64,000 bases of DNA from Rheum nobile. Lineage: Eukaryota > Streptophyta > Magnoliopsida > Caryophyllales > Polygonaceae. Shown in pieces: positions 22,238-33,948 of this stretch. Position 1 is the first letter of the stretch. Each line of letters begins with the position of its first letter. The notes beneath the pieces are model-generated. The model was not told where the DNA came from and searched no databases. It saw only the letters and a list, made by a program, of their open reading frames with translations. Position numbers and translations under genes: made by a program. The DNA lies in contig WOAB01000619.1 in the NCBI GenBank assembly GCA_027886185.1, positions 5,952,001-6,016,000 of the forward strand, in the 5' to 3' direction.

Positions 22238-23425
22238 TTTTGTGAGAGAGAGAGCTGGGAAGACGAGAGGCAGAGAGGAAGACGAAGATAACTTGAGGAA
22301 GATAAGGGAATAGTGAAGAGGAGACTTACCTGGAGACCCGAATTATATAGCCATCACAAAATCTTCTAGAAATTCCAAAGATAAAATCTGATGCTTTCAG
22401 TTTCCAAAAGATAAAAATTGCAATCTTCCACTTTCCCAAAAACTTGCCAGAATCTCGTCCAAATCCAATTGAACCAGTCGAAAGATCTCTTTCTAACTTC
22501 TTTCCATCAAATCAACCCTTAATGCACGGCGCGTCCCAACATAAGGTTTCCATTATTACATTCTGCCATACACACGTCATCTCAGACCTGCAAGCCACAG
22601 AGGCCGAACTGTTTTCCCGCCAAAACAAAAAGTAGTAGGGTGTGATGCAGGGGGTTAGTTACCAGAGAGGGTACAAAAGACCATCATACCAAAATATATG
22701 ATATTTGCGATTGATTTTTACATCATGCCTGAGGGGTCTCCAGTTGTGGATGATTAGATGAGCTCATAGGAGACATCAAGCATGGCGGTTACGGGTGAGC
22801 TGTAGAATCAACTATCATTTGGGCTTATGATGAGGGAACAGAACATCAAGTTGATTTTTTTGGGCCGAAATAGAGTTGATTCATGTGACATGTGATAACA
22901 TAGATGACCATGCAAGACATTCGGTACATAAAGGAAGTAAAAGCACATAGTCAAGCTTTTCGAAAATTAATGCCCAAGGAAGCTAATGCATAATAAGGCA
23001 TGAAGATTCGACTTTCACAGTTTACCACGTAATCTAGCCAATCATCGAGGGAACATAACACATAGACATATAGTTAGGGGAACAAACCAGATTTCGTATG
23101 GAACTGAATGTAGAGTTCCCCAACAGGTGTCCTAATGAGAAAAGTGGCGTTTGATTCTTTGTTCCACGAGATCCCTTATTTGGCAATCTTTCTCAACACA
23201 GTTATGACTTTTCTAGATGTACATGGTACCTGAAATTTTCACACAAGGAACAAATTAGTCATTAAGTCCATATCCACATCTCCTTTACCTTTGACACCAG
23301 GCCTTTGAGTCTCAAGTATTCCATGCAGAAGTGAGGTGAGACTCACTTTGTTCCCTGTCAAGTAACTGACCCTTGAATGAATGAAACACTAGGAACATTC
23401 CTCACTTTATCCTACACAGAAAGGG
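22238..23425 (-). other. Element D interior where pol would lie, non-coding
   Basis: About 1.2 kb between gag and the env-like ORF. I find none of the integrase, RT or RNase H motifs that stand here in element B. The sequence is AT-rich without a long sense ORF. The ORF at 22444-22635 on the plus strand is antisense and unsupported. Confidence 0.7.
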
Positions 23426-25381
23426 TTAGTTCTTGCGAACCCAGACAAGCTTATACTTTCTGGGTTTGGGAGTAACATATCTAATCTTAGGAGGTTCAAC
23501 TTCTATATGCTCTCTAGTGGTGCGAGCAATCTCCTCATTATGTTGCTTCAGCAGGCACTCTTGCTTGTAATGGCCAGAATGCCCGCAATACCAACAGACC
23601 CTTTGACACTTCAGATCTACATACTTGCTCTGTCCTGGCCAAGTTGTTTTGTTAGCAATCCTTGACTGAAAATCAATATTATTGGACTTACTGCTTTGGG
23701 ATTGCTTCAGCCAAATTGCATGAGCCTTTTGTCCATGATACCAAGCCTTGCCTTCCTCAGTCGAATTAGAACAGTCTTTGCCTTTGTTCCCTCCGGCGAA
23801 ACATTCCCCCTTTTCTTTTACAGACTGTTTTCCTTCGACTTTGGAGCCTTTTTTCTTAGTGTCATCAACAGGAAGCTTAGGTTGATAGCCAATTCCAAAG
23901 CGAGGTACTTCCTTCTTTTCAGGTTTCTTTTCATTCTTGGCTGCAACAAAGACAATACCTTTTGGCTCATCCTTTTGTTCCTCACTGAGTTTGGTTAGAT
24001 CACTAGAAAGTTTTGCATTTCCTAGTTTTAACATTAAAGACTCAGCCTCAAGTGAGGAAACAATGGACTCTAGAGACTTAATCTTTTCAGTGAGTTCTGG
24101 ACACTCAGAGCATGTGTTTGAAGAGGAAGATGAACCTTTCTCAAGCGTGAGCACTCTTTCAGCCCAAACCTGATTTTCTTCGATCAGACCTGAGATCGAT
24201 TCATCTTTCTCTTCGAGTTGCTCACTGAAAAGACTACTCTCGCGAACGAGATTCTTAATGAGAGAGATCAAGCTTTCTTTAGATTTGGATTTTAAGCTTG
24301 ATATAAGATCAGATTCAGTTACCTCATCGTTGATTACCTCTCCCTTTGTCTCGTTTGGAACTTCAACGGCCATTAAGCATACATCCCTGGAATGTGACGA
24401 ATCTTCGTCATCTGAGTCTGATTCTCCCCAGGTGGCAACCATTGCTTGCTTCCCTTCATTTGCTGGAGGCATTCCTGCCTTCTTTTTGAAGCAGTTTCTG
24501 GCCATGTGTCCCTTGTTCTGACAGTGGTAACAAACCACATCTTTCATGTCTCTGTTCCCTTCAGAGGAACTGGGCGAGTCTTTGTTCCGAGACCATATCT
24601 TCCTCATTGCCCTTGTGATAAGAGCAACATCTTCATCGCCATCCTCATCTTCATCGCCCATTTGAGACAGATCAAATGCCCTTTCCACCTTCAAGGCAAT
24701 GATCTTCGCCTTCTCCTCTCCTTTCTTGTTTATCTTATGGTTATAGACAGAGGCGTTGCTTTCCAGCTTAGCAACCACCTCTTCCATAGTAAGAGTCTTG
24801 ACGTCTGTTTGAGAGTAGAGGGCAAGAGCAATGGCATCCCACTGAGTGTTGAGACCTTGCATGAAGTGATGAGTCAACTTCCAGTCTGGCATTGTTTCAC
24901 CAAGGTACTGAAGCTTACCAACTAGCCCATGGAACCTGAAGTAGTACTCTTGAATGTGTTCATCTTTCCCTTGAGAAAATTGGTCATACTCCTTGATCAG
25001 AGAAAGGATCTTGTTCTTCTTTGTGTCTTCATTTCCTTGATGAAGGCGCTTCAAAGCATCCCAAATCTCCTTAGCAGTTTTATAGCTTATGATTTTCTTG
25101 AGATCTGAGGGAGAAAGAGCCATGTGGAGGATCTTCTTGGCCCTGTTGTTTTTCTCCAATTTCTTCCAGTCCTCATCGGTGTAGTCGATCTTTGGTTTTG
25201 GCTTAGTCTCATCTTCATCATTCTTGATAACCAAAGGACCGACTTCTATGACTCTCCAGATCTGTCCGTCGAGGGAACAGATGTGGGACTCGATTTGTTC
25301 CACCCACCAATCATACTCACCGGCCTTCAGCATTGGCGGCTTCCAGAATGAATCACCGATTGCATTGCTTGACGACGACAT
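23426..25381 (-). CDS. Element D Gag protein
   Basis: 651 residues from the ATG at 25381 (MSSSSNAIGDSFWKPPMLKA). A longer frame to 25537 would begin inside the LTR, so the internal ATG is chosen. The N-terminal ~200 residues form the copia Gag core (EYDWWVEQIESHI, FHGLVGKLQYLGE). Two CCHC zinc knuckles follow: CYHCQNKGHMARNC near residue 290 and CWYCGHSGHYKQEC near residue 600. Between them lies an acidic, leucine-rich stretch likely to form coiled coil (EQLEEKDESISGLIEENQVW). This long Gag with a coiled coil between knuckles is typical of Sireviruses. The frame is intact. It would package RNA in cytoplasmic particles. Confidence 0.9.
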   Translation of the reverse strand: MSSSSNAIGDSFWKPPMLKAGEYDWWVEQIESHICSLDGQIWRVIEVGPLVIKNDEDETKPKPKIDYTDEDWKKLEKNNRAKKILHMALSPSDLKKIISYKTAKEIWDALKRLHQGNEDTKKNKILSLIKEYDQFSQGKDEHIQEYYFRFHGLVGKLQYLGETMPDWKLTHHFMQGLNTQWDAIALALYSQTDVKTLTMEEVVAKLESNASVYNHKINKKGEEKAKIIALKVERAFDLSQMGDEDEDGDEDVALITRAMRKIWSRNKDSPSSSEGNRDMKDVVCYHCQNKGHMARNCFKKKAGMPPANEGKQAMVATWGESDSDDEDSSHSRDVCLMAVEVPNETKGEVINDEVTESDLISSLKSKSKESLISLIKNLVRESSLFSEQLEEKDESISGLIEENQVWAERVLTLEKGSSSSSNTCSECPELTEKIKSLESIVSSLEAESLMLKLGNAKLSSDLTKLSEEQKDEPKGIVFVAAKNEKKPEKKEVPRFGIGYQPKLPVDDTKKKGSKVEGKQSVKEKGECFAGGNKGKDCSNSTEEGKAWYHGQKAHAIWLKQSQSSKSNNIDFQSRIANKTTWPGQSKYVDLKCQRVCWYCGHSGHYKQECLLKQHNEEIARTTREHIEVEPPKIRYVTPKPRKYKLVWVRKN

Positions 25382-25438
25382 CTTTTCCTGCAAATTCTGT
25401 AACGAAAACAATCTAGAGCACCAGGCTCTGATACCAAT
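25382..25438 (-). other. Element D leader and tRNA-Met primer-binding site
   Basis: The minus strand next to the 5' LTR reads AATTGGTATCAGAGCCTGG; TGGTATCAGAGCC complements the 3' end of initiator tRNA-Met. The leader to the Gag ATG is only about 57 bases. Confidence 0.9.
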
Positions 25439-26363
25439 TGTTGGATCGTTAGAGTTACGTCTGAGGGAACAAAAGCTTTGTTCCCACAGAAGGCACATCG
25501 GATTAAAATAGCAAGAAAGATAACAGAACGAACTCACGATATATAGTGGAAACCCTGATTAGCAAAACTAGCTTCTCAAGGAAAAACCACTACCTTCAAG
25601 CTTTCGCTTGAGAGGATTTTTAAGTGTGTACTTGTCTTATTGATTTCTTGTTCGATTACACTTGTAGCATGGACTCCAAAACACTAGACTTCCCACCTAG
25701 ATTCGAAGATCACTCCTACAACGATGAATCCGAACTCAACCCTCAAAGACTCACAAACACTTCACTCTCTTTTTCTTCTCAACTGAACGCCCTTTGTTCT
25801 ACTTTTTCTTCTGCGTCGTTACATAGAAAAGAATCCATGCTTCTCTTAAATACAACTCGGCTAAAACCCTAATTGACACAAAATTAGGAAATACTAGAAT
25901 CAGATTACAAAGATATGATTTTGTTTTGAAGATAAGATATCACAACCGGTTATATTAATTAAGGAAGGAGTTCCTTAATTAATCCAACCGATTGGATAAC
26001 GTTATTCTCTCTCCAATCGCCTTATCTTAGGAAAGATTCCTAGGATCAACACGATCGGGTTTTCTCTCTCCATATCTTCGCGCAATCCGGCTTGATCCTT
26101 GGAGCCGAAGTCTTCATCCTCTACCGCGTGGCTTCTTGGTTTGTTTCCTTAACTCAGCACGCTAGATGACTTCTTTCCTTTTGCAGCCTTGATCTGGTTC
26201 ATCACTTCAGTTCCTTGAGAGGTAACAAAGCGCTAAGCAAGCCTTTGTTCCCTCTGAGATCCTGTGTTGCAAAGCTCCCTGGGATAACTCTTGTTGTCCC
26301 TGAAACACTTGGTACACATATTAGTTGAGTGTTTGTAACCATCAAAACCTAAGAAATTCAACA
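25439..26363 (-). repeat. Element D 5' LTR
   Basis: 925 bp, with the same ends as the 3' LTR. On the minus strand a TATTTAAG-type TATA box lies near 25846-25856. The right flank CTTTG is followed directly by B integrase sequence. Confidence 0.94.
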
Positions 26364-26368
26364 CTTTG

Positions 26369-27597
26369 TACGCCTTGCTACCCGAGGCATATCCAATGAA
26401 GATTCCTTCATCACTTCTTGGGTCGAATTTGCCAAGATTGTCCTTCCCATTGTTGTGCACAAAGCACTTGCATCCGAACACCCTCGGATGTGAGATGTTG
26501 GGAACTCTTCCTCTTAGGAGCTCATAGGGTGTCTTTTCTGTGATTGGGCGAAGCATGGCTCGATTGATGATGTAGCAAGCTGTGTTGATCGCATCAGCCC
26601 AAAATGATTGAGAGAGTCCACTTGAGATCAGCATAGTCCGAGCCATATCTTCCAAAGTTCTGTTCTTCCTTTCCACTACACCATTTTGTTGAGGAGTGTA
26701 TGGTGCAGAGAAGTTGTGATCAATTCCATGCTCACTGCAAAAGGTTAGAAATTCTCCATTTTTGAATTCGATACCATGGTCAGACCGAATAGCATTGAGT
26801 GAACAATCAAGAGATTTTTCTAACAAGGGAACCAAATCTTTAAAGCGGTCAATAACTTCACTCTTAGATTTAATAAAGATGGTCCAAGTAAAGCGAGAGA
26901 AGTCATCGACAAGAACAAAGATATACATGTTCCCTCCTAGGCTCTGAACTCTCATGGGTCCACACAGATCCATGTGGATGAGTTCAAGAGGCCTTGAGGT
27001 GCTTACCATGTTTTTGGACTTGAAGGAACTACGAGCCTGTTTCCCTTTTACACAGTCAGAGCACAGTTCCTTAGATGTGCCACTTAGCTTTGGCAGTCTT
27101 CTGACTAGCTCCTTTGAGTGTAGCTTTTGAATCAGCTTGGTGCTAGCATGACCGAGGCGTTGATGCCACAAATCAGCTTGGTCATTCATAGTTGAGAGAC
27201 AAAGTTTCTCCTTGGGAACAAATGATGGATCAATTATGTAGACATTGTTGAATCTTTTCCCTTTTAGGATGATTTGTCCCGATGAGTCAAGGACTGAACA
27301 TTCGTTTGATCTGAATCTAACTTCATTGTCTCCTTGATCACACAGCTGTGACGCACTTATTAGGTCAAAACCAAGATTATCAACAAGGTGAACTTTGTTT
27401 ACCTGAATGTGATCGTTGAGTTTCACAGTTCCTATTCCACAGATTTTCCCTTTGCTTTTGTCTCCAAAGGATATGTTCCCTCCTTGGAGAGGTTGAAGAG
27501 AGGTCATTTGATTTCTTCTTCCAGTCATATGGCATGAGCAACCACTGTCAGTGTACCATAGTTGAGGTTGCCTCTCTTCTTTCTGCACATAAGGGAA
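26369..27597 (-). pseudogene. Element B protease, GAG-pre-integrase and integrase
   Basis: The minus-strand frame carries the retropepsin active site (WYTDSGCSCHMTG), the GAG-pre-integrase motif LWHQRLGHAS with CSDCVKGKQ (zinc finger), and the integrase D, D, E residues in MDLCGPM, IRSDHGIEF and NGVVERKNRT. It ends in GYASGSKAYKV at the element D junction and resumes at 19281. It is in the same frame as gag, separated by a single TAG at 27598-27600. The frame is otherwise open. An apparent C-terminus beyond 26364 reads into D and is false. Confidence 0.92.
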
Positions 27598-29142
27598 CTA
27601 AGATTTCTGAACCCAGCGAAGCTTGGCTTTACTGGGGGGATTAGCATTACGAGTCTGTGAATAACCAGGGAACTGGTTCCTTTCATGGTAATGAGTACTT
27701 TTCTCCTTTTCAAAGTTCCGTTTCTTAGCACAATCAGTGTTGTAATGACCATTCTTACCACAGTAGGTACACAAACGATTGTAAACAACATGTCCATATT
27801 TTCCTTTTCCTGGCCTAAAAGGTTTTTCAGTTTTCCTTTTGTTAAAATCAACATTATTTCTAACCTTGCTATGGGCCATGTCAATATATCTTTTGTGAGC
27901 AAAGGAATTGGTGAACCATTGGTTTTCAGGAACCATCTTTTCTTTTCCCTTAGGTTCCTTCTTAGGACTTTGAGAACTTTCATTTAGACGTTTGGCAACC
28001 TCAGCCTTGTTCTCAAGAACCATGATCTTCTCTGATAGGAATTGATTCCTATCACGAGAAGTGGCAAGAGCAGTACTGAGGTTCTCATTCATCTCAACAA
28101 GTTCTCGCCTAGCCTTTTCATTTTCAGCATCATTGTTCCCTTTGTTGTTGACATATCCTATTCCATGACGTTGTCTCACAAAAACAGTTTGATTTATCGT
28201 TTTTTCATTAATAGAATCAGTGAGAATGTCCAATCTATCAATTATGGATTGAAGCATGTCATTTCCAGGTAAGTTAGCATGCAAGGGAACTTTGACAGAA
28301 TATATGCTAGTTTCATCACAAGATTTGCAAGTTTTAAGGTGACTAGCATGCACATTCCTAATATCAATGAGTTTGGAGTGAGTTTCAGCTAGGTATTTCT
28401 CAGTTTCATCAAGTTTCTTACTCCAAACAGAATTCTCAACAGTCAAGCAAGCAATTTCATCTTCACAATCATCAAGTTTCTGTTGAAGGGAACTGGTTTC
28501 CTTTCCTAGTTTCTTTATGATCTTAAGAAGTTGTTTCTTATCACAATCAGCTAGGGATTTTAAGAGATCGTCAGAAGTTACCTCAAGGTCTTCTGAGTCG
28601 CTTGAGTCTCCTTTTGCCATGAGACATCTTCCTCCAGAGAAGCCACTCAGATCCAGTTCCTCATCTGAGTCTTCTCCCCATGAGGCTACGAGAGCCTTCT
28701 TTTTCTGAGGTCTTTCTTCTTCCTTGGAGTCTTCCTTGTTGGGACAGTTCTTAGCATAGTGTCCCTTTTCTTTGCACTCGTAAAAAGAGACTTCTTTGAG
28801 ATCCCTTCTGGGTCCATTGTGGGAGGAACTGCCCTTTTGGAACCTTCCCTCCACAAAGAATTTTTTGATATTCTTTGAGAAGAGGGCTGTTAGCTCGTCC
28901 TCTTCTTCTTCCAGGTCTGAGTTCTCTTGCTCCATCTCGAGCCTGGAGAAGGCTTTGGAGATCTTAAGGGCGATTCCTTTCTCCAGTTTCTTGTCGGCAT
29001 TGGCCTTGGTGTGCTCTCCTTCTTCAACCTCCAGTTTCCCTATGACTTGGGTCAAGGGAAGGGATTGGATGCCTGGAGTGTTCTTCATGATTCCCTTGAG
29101 AAGGGTGAACTTGGAGTTGAGTCCATTGATGACTACTAGGGA
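27598..29142 (-). pseudogene. Element B Gag, C-terminal part
   Basis: Continues from 38931 after removal of element C. It has a leucine- and glutamate-rich middle that suggests coiled coil (KKLGKETSSLQQKLDDCEDE). A degenerate zinc knuckle (FYECKEKGHYAKNC, first Cys replaced by Phe) and a good one near the C-terminus (CTYCGKNGHYNTDC) follow. It ends LRWVQKS then TAG. Pol begins immediately downstream in the same frame, so the native element would need readthrough of this single stop, or the stop is a lesion. Confidence 0.88.
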
Positions 29143-29147
29143 CTTGG

Positions 29148-31813
29148 TGTAACACCCCCAAATCTTAACCCATTTGGAAAGATATTACCGCCAGTGACCC
29201 CAGTGTTCCTTACCGAGATCACCCAAAGCTTTACCGGTTTAAATACAATTTAAGGCATACAATGATACATAATGATCAAAGTATCCAAATCAAAACATCA
29301 ATCAAATGAAACATGGGTTACGGGATTACATCCCAATCCCGAATAGGCCAAACACAGAGTTTAAACAAAGTACAGCGGAAGACTTATAAAAGATATTACA
29401 AAAAGGGTTGTGATCGTAATGGTCACCTGCCCAAGGATCTCAACCTGATTAAAAGCAATTATTAAAACATCCAAAAACAACCGTCGTCTTCATAGTCAAT
29501 CTAGTCTCCTCATATCTTCGCTCTACCTGATGTGCCGAATCGAACGGATGACACCAGCCCACATGCGGAGAACAATATTCGTGGGTTAGTCTACTTGAAT
29601 AGACTAGCAAGGGTAAAAAGCATAATGGTTCTAAGCAGTCGTATTAGGTTAGACTCCTCGTCCCTCGAATAATAATCGAGTACGCTTGTCAACCACCATA
29701 CTCTACTTGAATAAACAAGATATATGCACAAGATGAGATTCTGAAAGACTGAATCTTCACAGAAATCGACCCGAAAGAAGACTCCAACGGAAATGAGTCT
29801 TCAAGGAAATATGACAAATCTGGAATGTTTAAAGAATCAAACAATAGCGATTAAAAGCTGACTGAGATGCTTCGACTCACAATCAACCTCACCGCTTACA
29901 GCGAATCTAGATCGGAAGGAGAATGTACTACATTCAAGTCTGGATCTTACAGAACCACATAACGATTTAAAAACTGACTAAGATGTTTCGGTTCACGACC
30001 AACCTCATCGCTTACAGCGAATCCAGATTGGAGAGAGAACGTACTCTGATCACAGTCGAGACGAGCTTTCCTAGCTGCACTATTTACTTAGCTGCACTAC
30101 TCGCCAAAGGTATATTAATTATGTGCACTCGGGCACTTTATCTTATTTAATTCCAAAAACCCACATCACGTTATAGGCTTTTAAATCATCTCATCCATCG
30201 GGATAAAGAGATACCGTCGGGAACTAAATCCATGGACAGAGTTGACTCGGGAACTAAATCCCTAAAGTCGGTTCGGGAACTAAATCCCTCGGGAATTAAA
30301 TCCCTCGGGAACTAAATCCCTAAAACATAGTTGACTCGGGAACTAAATCCCAAGAGTCGAATCGGGAACTAAATCCCTCAAGGCGGAGTCGGGAACTAAA
30401 TCCCTACAAACGACATTAGAGATGGATGGTAGGAACTAAATCCTAACCACCAGGTTATCAAGGAACGACTAGCACTCGCAATGAGATACACAGTAGCGTT
30501 CCTACGAATATTCGTGCTAACTAAACAGTTCAACACAGTAATCAATCACAACAAAGCCGTCGCGGCCAGAAACAGATAAAATAGCGTTGTTCTAATAATA
30601 TACAACCTATAACAATATCTGTATTAATCACACATATATATATATAATAGCGTTGTTCTAACAGATATACAACCTATTATAACATCATATTTTACTTTTC
30701 CAAAATAGTTAACAAAACCGTTTCCAGATGAACACCATAATCATTCCAAATTAATTACTCAGATAAACAACTGATAATTAATGTAAATATGGAACGATGA
30801 GCAAGAGCGAACCGCCACTTGCCTTAATCCGCAGAATAGTCTAAAGACGACAATTGGATTCCGGCTCGACACGGGTATAGATCCGACAGCACAACAACCT
30901 TCGAGTCGACCCATAAAAGGAACCCTAAGTTAGATCCGACATAAACAGTACGAATCTAAACACGGCGAAAGAACACGGAAGGAAAGACGCCACAACGACA
31001 ACCAACCAAGCCAAAGCCACGAAGGCATTCTGGGCACTGGTGGCGGTCGCCGTGAAGAACACGGCGGTCGCTGTGAAGAACACGGTCGACAGAGACGAGA
31101 GAAATCTCACCCCAAAACACGAGCGGTTCGGCCTCCTTCGACTTGCTTTGGCTTCTAACCTCCAAGGCTAACCAAAAGCTTCACAAAGGCACTCAAGAAA
31201 CACACCAAAGCAACACCGGCGAGACCTTCAAACTCCGGCGAAAACCAACTCCGACGAGAAGGAAATCCGGCAGCGATTCGGGGTTAGAAGGGCCTCAAAA
31301 CCCTCTCCCAAACACCCCTATTTATAGCCAAACACCTGGGAGCCTCAACCAAACCTAAGACACAGCTGAAAGCAAGATCGGCGCACCTCGATTACCGCCG
31401 GCGACCAACGGGCAATGCCCACTAGACAAAACAAGGCGGGCGCCGTTTTTAGCCTGCGGCGGGCACACAGCGGTCGCCGTAAATACGGCGGTCGCTAGTC
31501 CTGTCGCGGCCAGCTAGAAGCTGACACGCTGACTCCTCGGGCCCAACCACGACGGTCGCCGTTTCTCCCTTTTCCCGCCCATTCAGCTTTGAACGAACCT
31601 GACGTTAAACCGGGATAAAAATTATCGTATGCGAACGACAATTAAAATCTAAGGCACCTTGTCTGTATATTATTTCACTGAGAAAAATATTACAGATACA
31701 GAGCACATTACAGAATGTCTCAAACTCTCTGTATTAAATCTGACGTACACAACATGTACTCGGGAAAATTCCAAAATTCCCAAATTAACCTTACAAAAAT
31801 ACGGGGTATCACA
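29148..31813 (-). repeat. Element C 3' LTR
   Basis: 2666 bp. It includes about nine irregular copies of TCGGGAACTAAATCCC at 30218-30440, a short (AT)n near 30635, a TATAAATA box on the minus strand (near 31319-31327) and GC dyads of the CGGCGGTCGCCG type on both sides of it (31040-31090 and 31430-31575). ORFs near 30925-31358 repeat in the other LTR and are not genes. Confidence 0.93.
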
Positions 31814-33948
31814 TCACCTCCCCCTTAAAAGAAGTTTCGACCCCGAAACTTGGCCGAAAAACAACTCGGGAAAGTGCCTGAGCATCTCTGCCTCGGTTTC
31901 CCAAGTAACTTCCTCAGTCCCAGACCTGGACCACAGAACTCGTATGAACAGTACGATCTTGTTGCGCAGTTGCTTCACACAGCACTCGAGAATGCGCTCT
32001 GGCATCTCCTCTTAAGTACCATTTGCCTGAATCTCGACGTCCTTATAGCTCAGCCTACGAGACTCATCTTAGCACGAATATCCTTAGCAATGATACGTGG
32101 AACACATTATACACTGGGTATGCCGATGGCGATAACGCCAAACGGTACGTTAGAGATCTTACTCTATCCAGAATCTTGAATGGTCCCATGTAGCGAGGGT
32201 TAAGCTTCCCACGCTTACCAAACCTGAAAACATCCTTGGGTGGCGATACTGTGACAAGTACCTTGCCACCAACCTCGAACTCAACACTTTAACGCTTCTG
32301 ATATGCGTAAAACTTTTGCCGACTCTGAGCGGTCAACATCCTCTGTCTAATCAAGCAATGTCCGAAGCTGTCCTTTCGACCAACTCTGGTCCAAGCAGAA
32401 TCTTGTCGGCATACTCAACCCAACAAATCTGAGATCTACATCTGAGACCATACAAAGCTTCGAACTGAGCCATCTTGACCGTAGCATGCCAGCTATTATC
32501 GTACGTGAGCTCAATCAGACTTAGGCTTTCTTCCCAGCTAGTCGGATGATCGAGTACGTATGCTTCTTAGCATATCCTCCAGGGTCCAGATAATCTTTTC
32601 AGACTGACCATCTGTCTGAGGATGAAACGCTGCTGAATCTCAATTCAGTTCCCATGGCCTTGTGAAGTTCTTGCTATAAACTTGACATGAATCGGCCATC
32701 TCGATCCGATACAATGGTCTTAGGAATGCCATGTAAACGGATAATCTCCTAGTGGAAAACTTCTTCTGACCTCTGGGTCATCCAAGTAACCTCAGTTTCC
32801 AATGCAACCACTATTGCTGCTAGTTCTAGGTCATGTGTTGGTTAGTTTGCTTCATAGGTTTTCAATTGTCTAGATGCGTAAGCAATAACCTTGCCCCTCT
32901 GCATCAAAGACACATCCCAACCCATTTCTCGAAGCATTAACTATAGACCATATAGCCATCATTCTTTCCGACAACGCCAAAACTGGTGCATAAGTCAGAC
33001 ACTGTTTCAACTTCTTGAAAACTGGTCTTACACTTGTCATCCCAGACAACTTCTTGTTGACCTTGCGGAACAGACTGGTCATAGGTGGAGTGATCTTAAA
33101 AAAAATCCTTCCATGAACCGTCTATAATGCTCAGCAAGCTCTGGGAAACTGCGCACCTCGCTCACACCCTGAGGCCGTTTCCAAACAACTACTGATTCAC
33201 TCTTCTGGGGAATAACCATAACCTCATTCTTATTGATCACATGGCCTAAGAAAGCCACTTCTAGATCCAACAATCGCACTTAGCCCACTTTGCGTACAGC
33301 CGACTTGGTCTAAGGACCGATAAAGCAATCCACAGATGTTCCCTATGAGCTTCCTTGCTCGGGAAAAACTATCAAAATGCCATTGATGAAGACCACTATG
33401 AACTTATTCAAGTACTGGTCAAAAACATCGATGCACTAGGCTCATGAAAACTGCTAGAGCATTCGTAGATCCAGATGGCATAACTACAATCTCGTAGTGA
33501 CCATCTCTCGTCCGAAATGAAATCCTCGGAATATCATCCTCACGAATCCTGAGCTGATGATACCCAGATCTCATGTTGATCTTGGAGAAAACTTTTGCTT
33601 CATGTAGTTGATCCAACAGATCATCACTCCTTGGCAACAGATACTTGCTCTTGATCGTGACTTTATTCAACTCTCGAAAGTCAAAACAAAGTCGAAACGG
33701 TCCATCTTTTATTTTGACAAATAAAACTAGGGCACTCCTACTTAAGGTGATGCACTCAGCTTTATATAGCTTTTGTCAAGAAGATCATTGAGTTGCTTCT
33801 TCAACTCTTGCATCTCAACAGGAGCCATCCGGTACGGTGCCTCAGAGATCGGCGTGGTACACGGCTCGAGATCAATTGCAAACTCCACAACACGATTCGG
33901 GGTATCCAGGAATATCTTCTGGAAGACACCCGTAAATCCTCTAACCAC
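31814..33948 (-). pseudogene. Element C pol remnant (RT to integrase C-terminus)
   Basis: Short minus-strand pieces in several frames trace a Ty3/gypsy pol. They comprise an RT start (APYRMAPVEMQELKKQLNDL), RT palm parts (FSKINMRSGYHQLRIREDD), and the thumb (FLGHVINKNEVMVIPQKSE). An RNase H start (NASRNGLGCVFDAEGQGY) and a pol tail (VLWSRSGTEEVTWETEAEML) follow. The YxDD box is not seen intact. Many stops and frameshifts show it is dead. It is much more decayed than the gag of the same element. Confidence 0.85.

Larger units (their letters stand above)
19287..26363 (-). mobile_element. Element D: pol-less Sirevirus-type retrotransposon
   Basis: It is bounded by two 925-bp LTRs (19287-20211 and 25439-26363) and a perfect duplication CTTTG (19282-19286 and 26364-26368). 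The minus-strand order is primer site TGGTATCAGAGCC, gag (651 residues), about 1.2 kb without coding, an env-like ORF in pieces, then purine tracts. No protease, integrase, RT or RNase H motif is present in its 5.2-kb interior. By eye the LTRs differ at only about ten positions, so insertion was recent. It must have used enzymes from another element. It sits between the integrase and RT of B. Confidence 0.92.

Noticed and set aside
30218..30440. Possible CRISPR-like array of GGGAACTAAATCCC
   Set aside because: Spacers are too short and irregular, the array lies in a plant LTR, and it is duplicated with the LTR.
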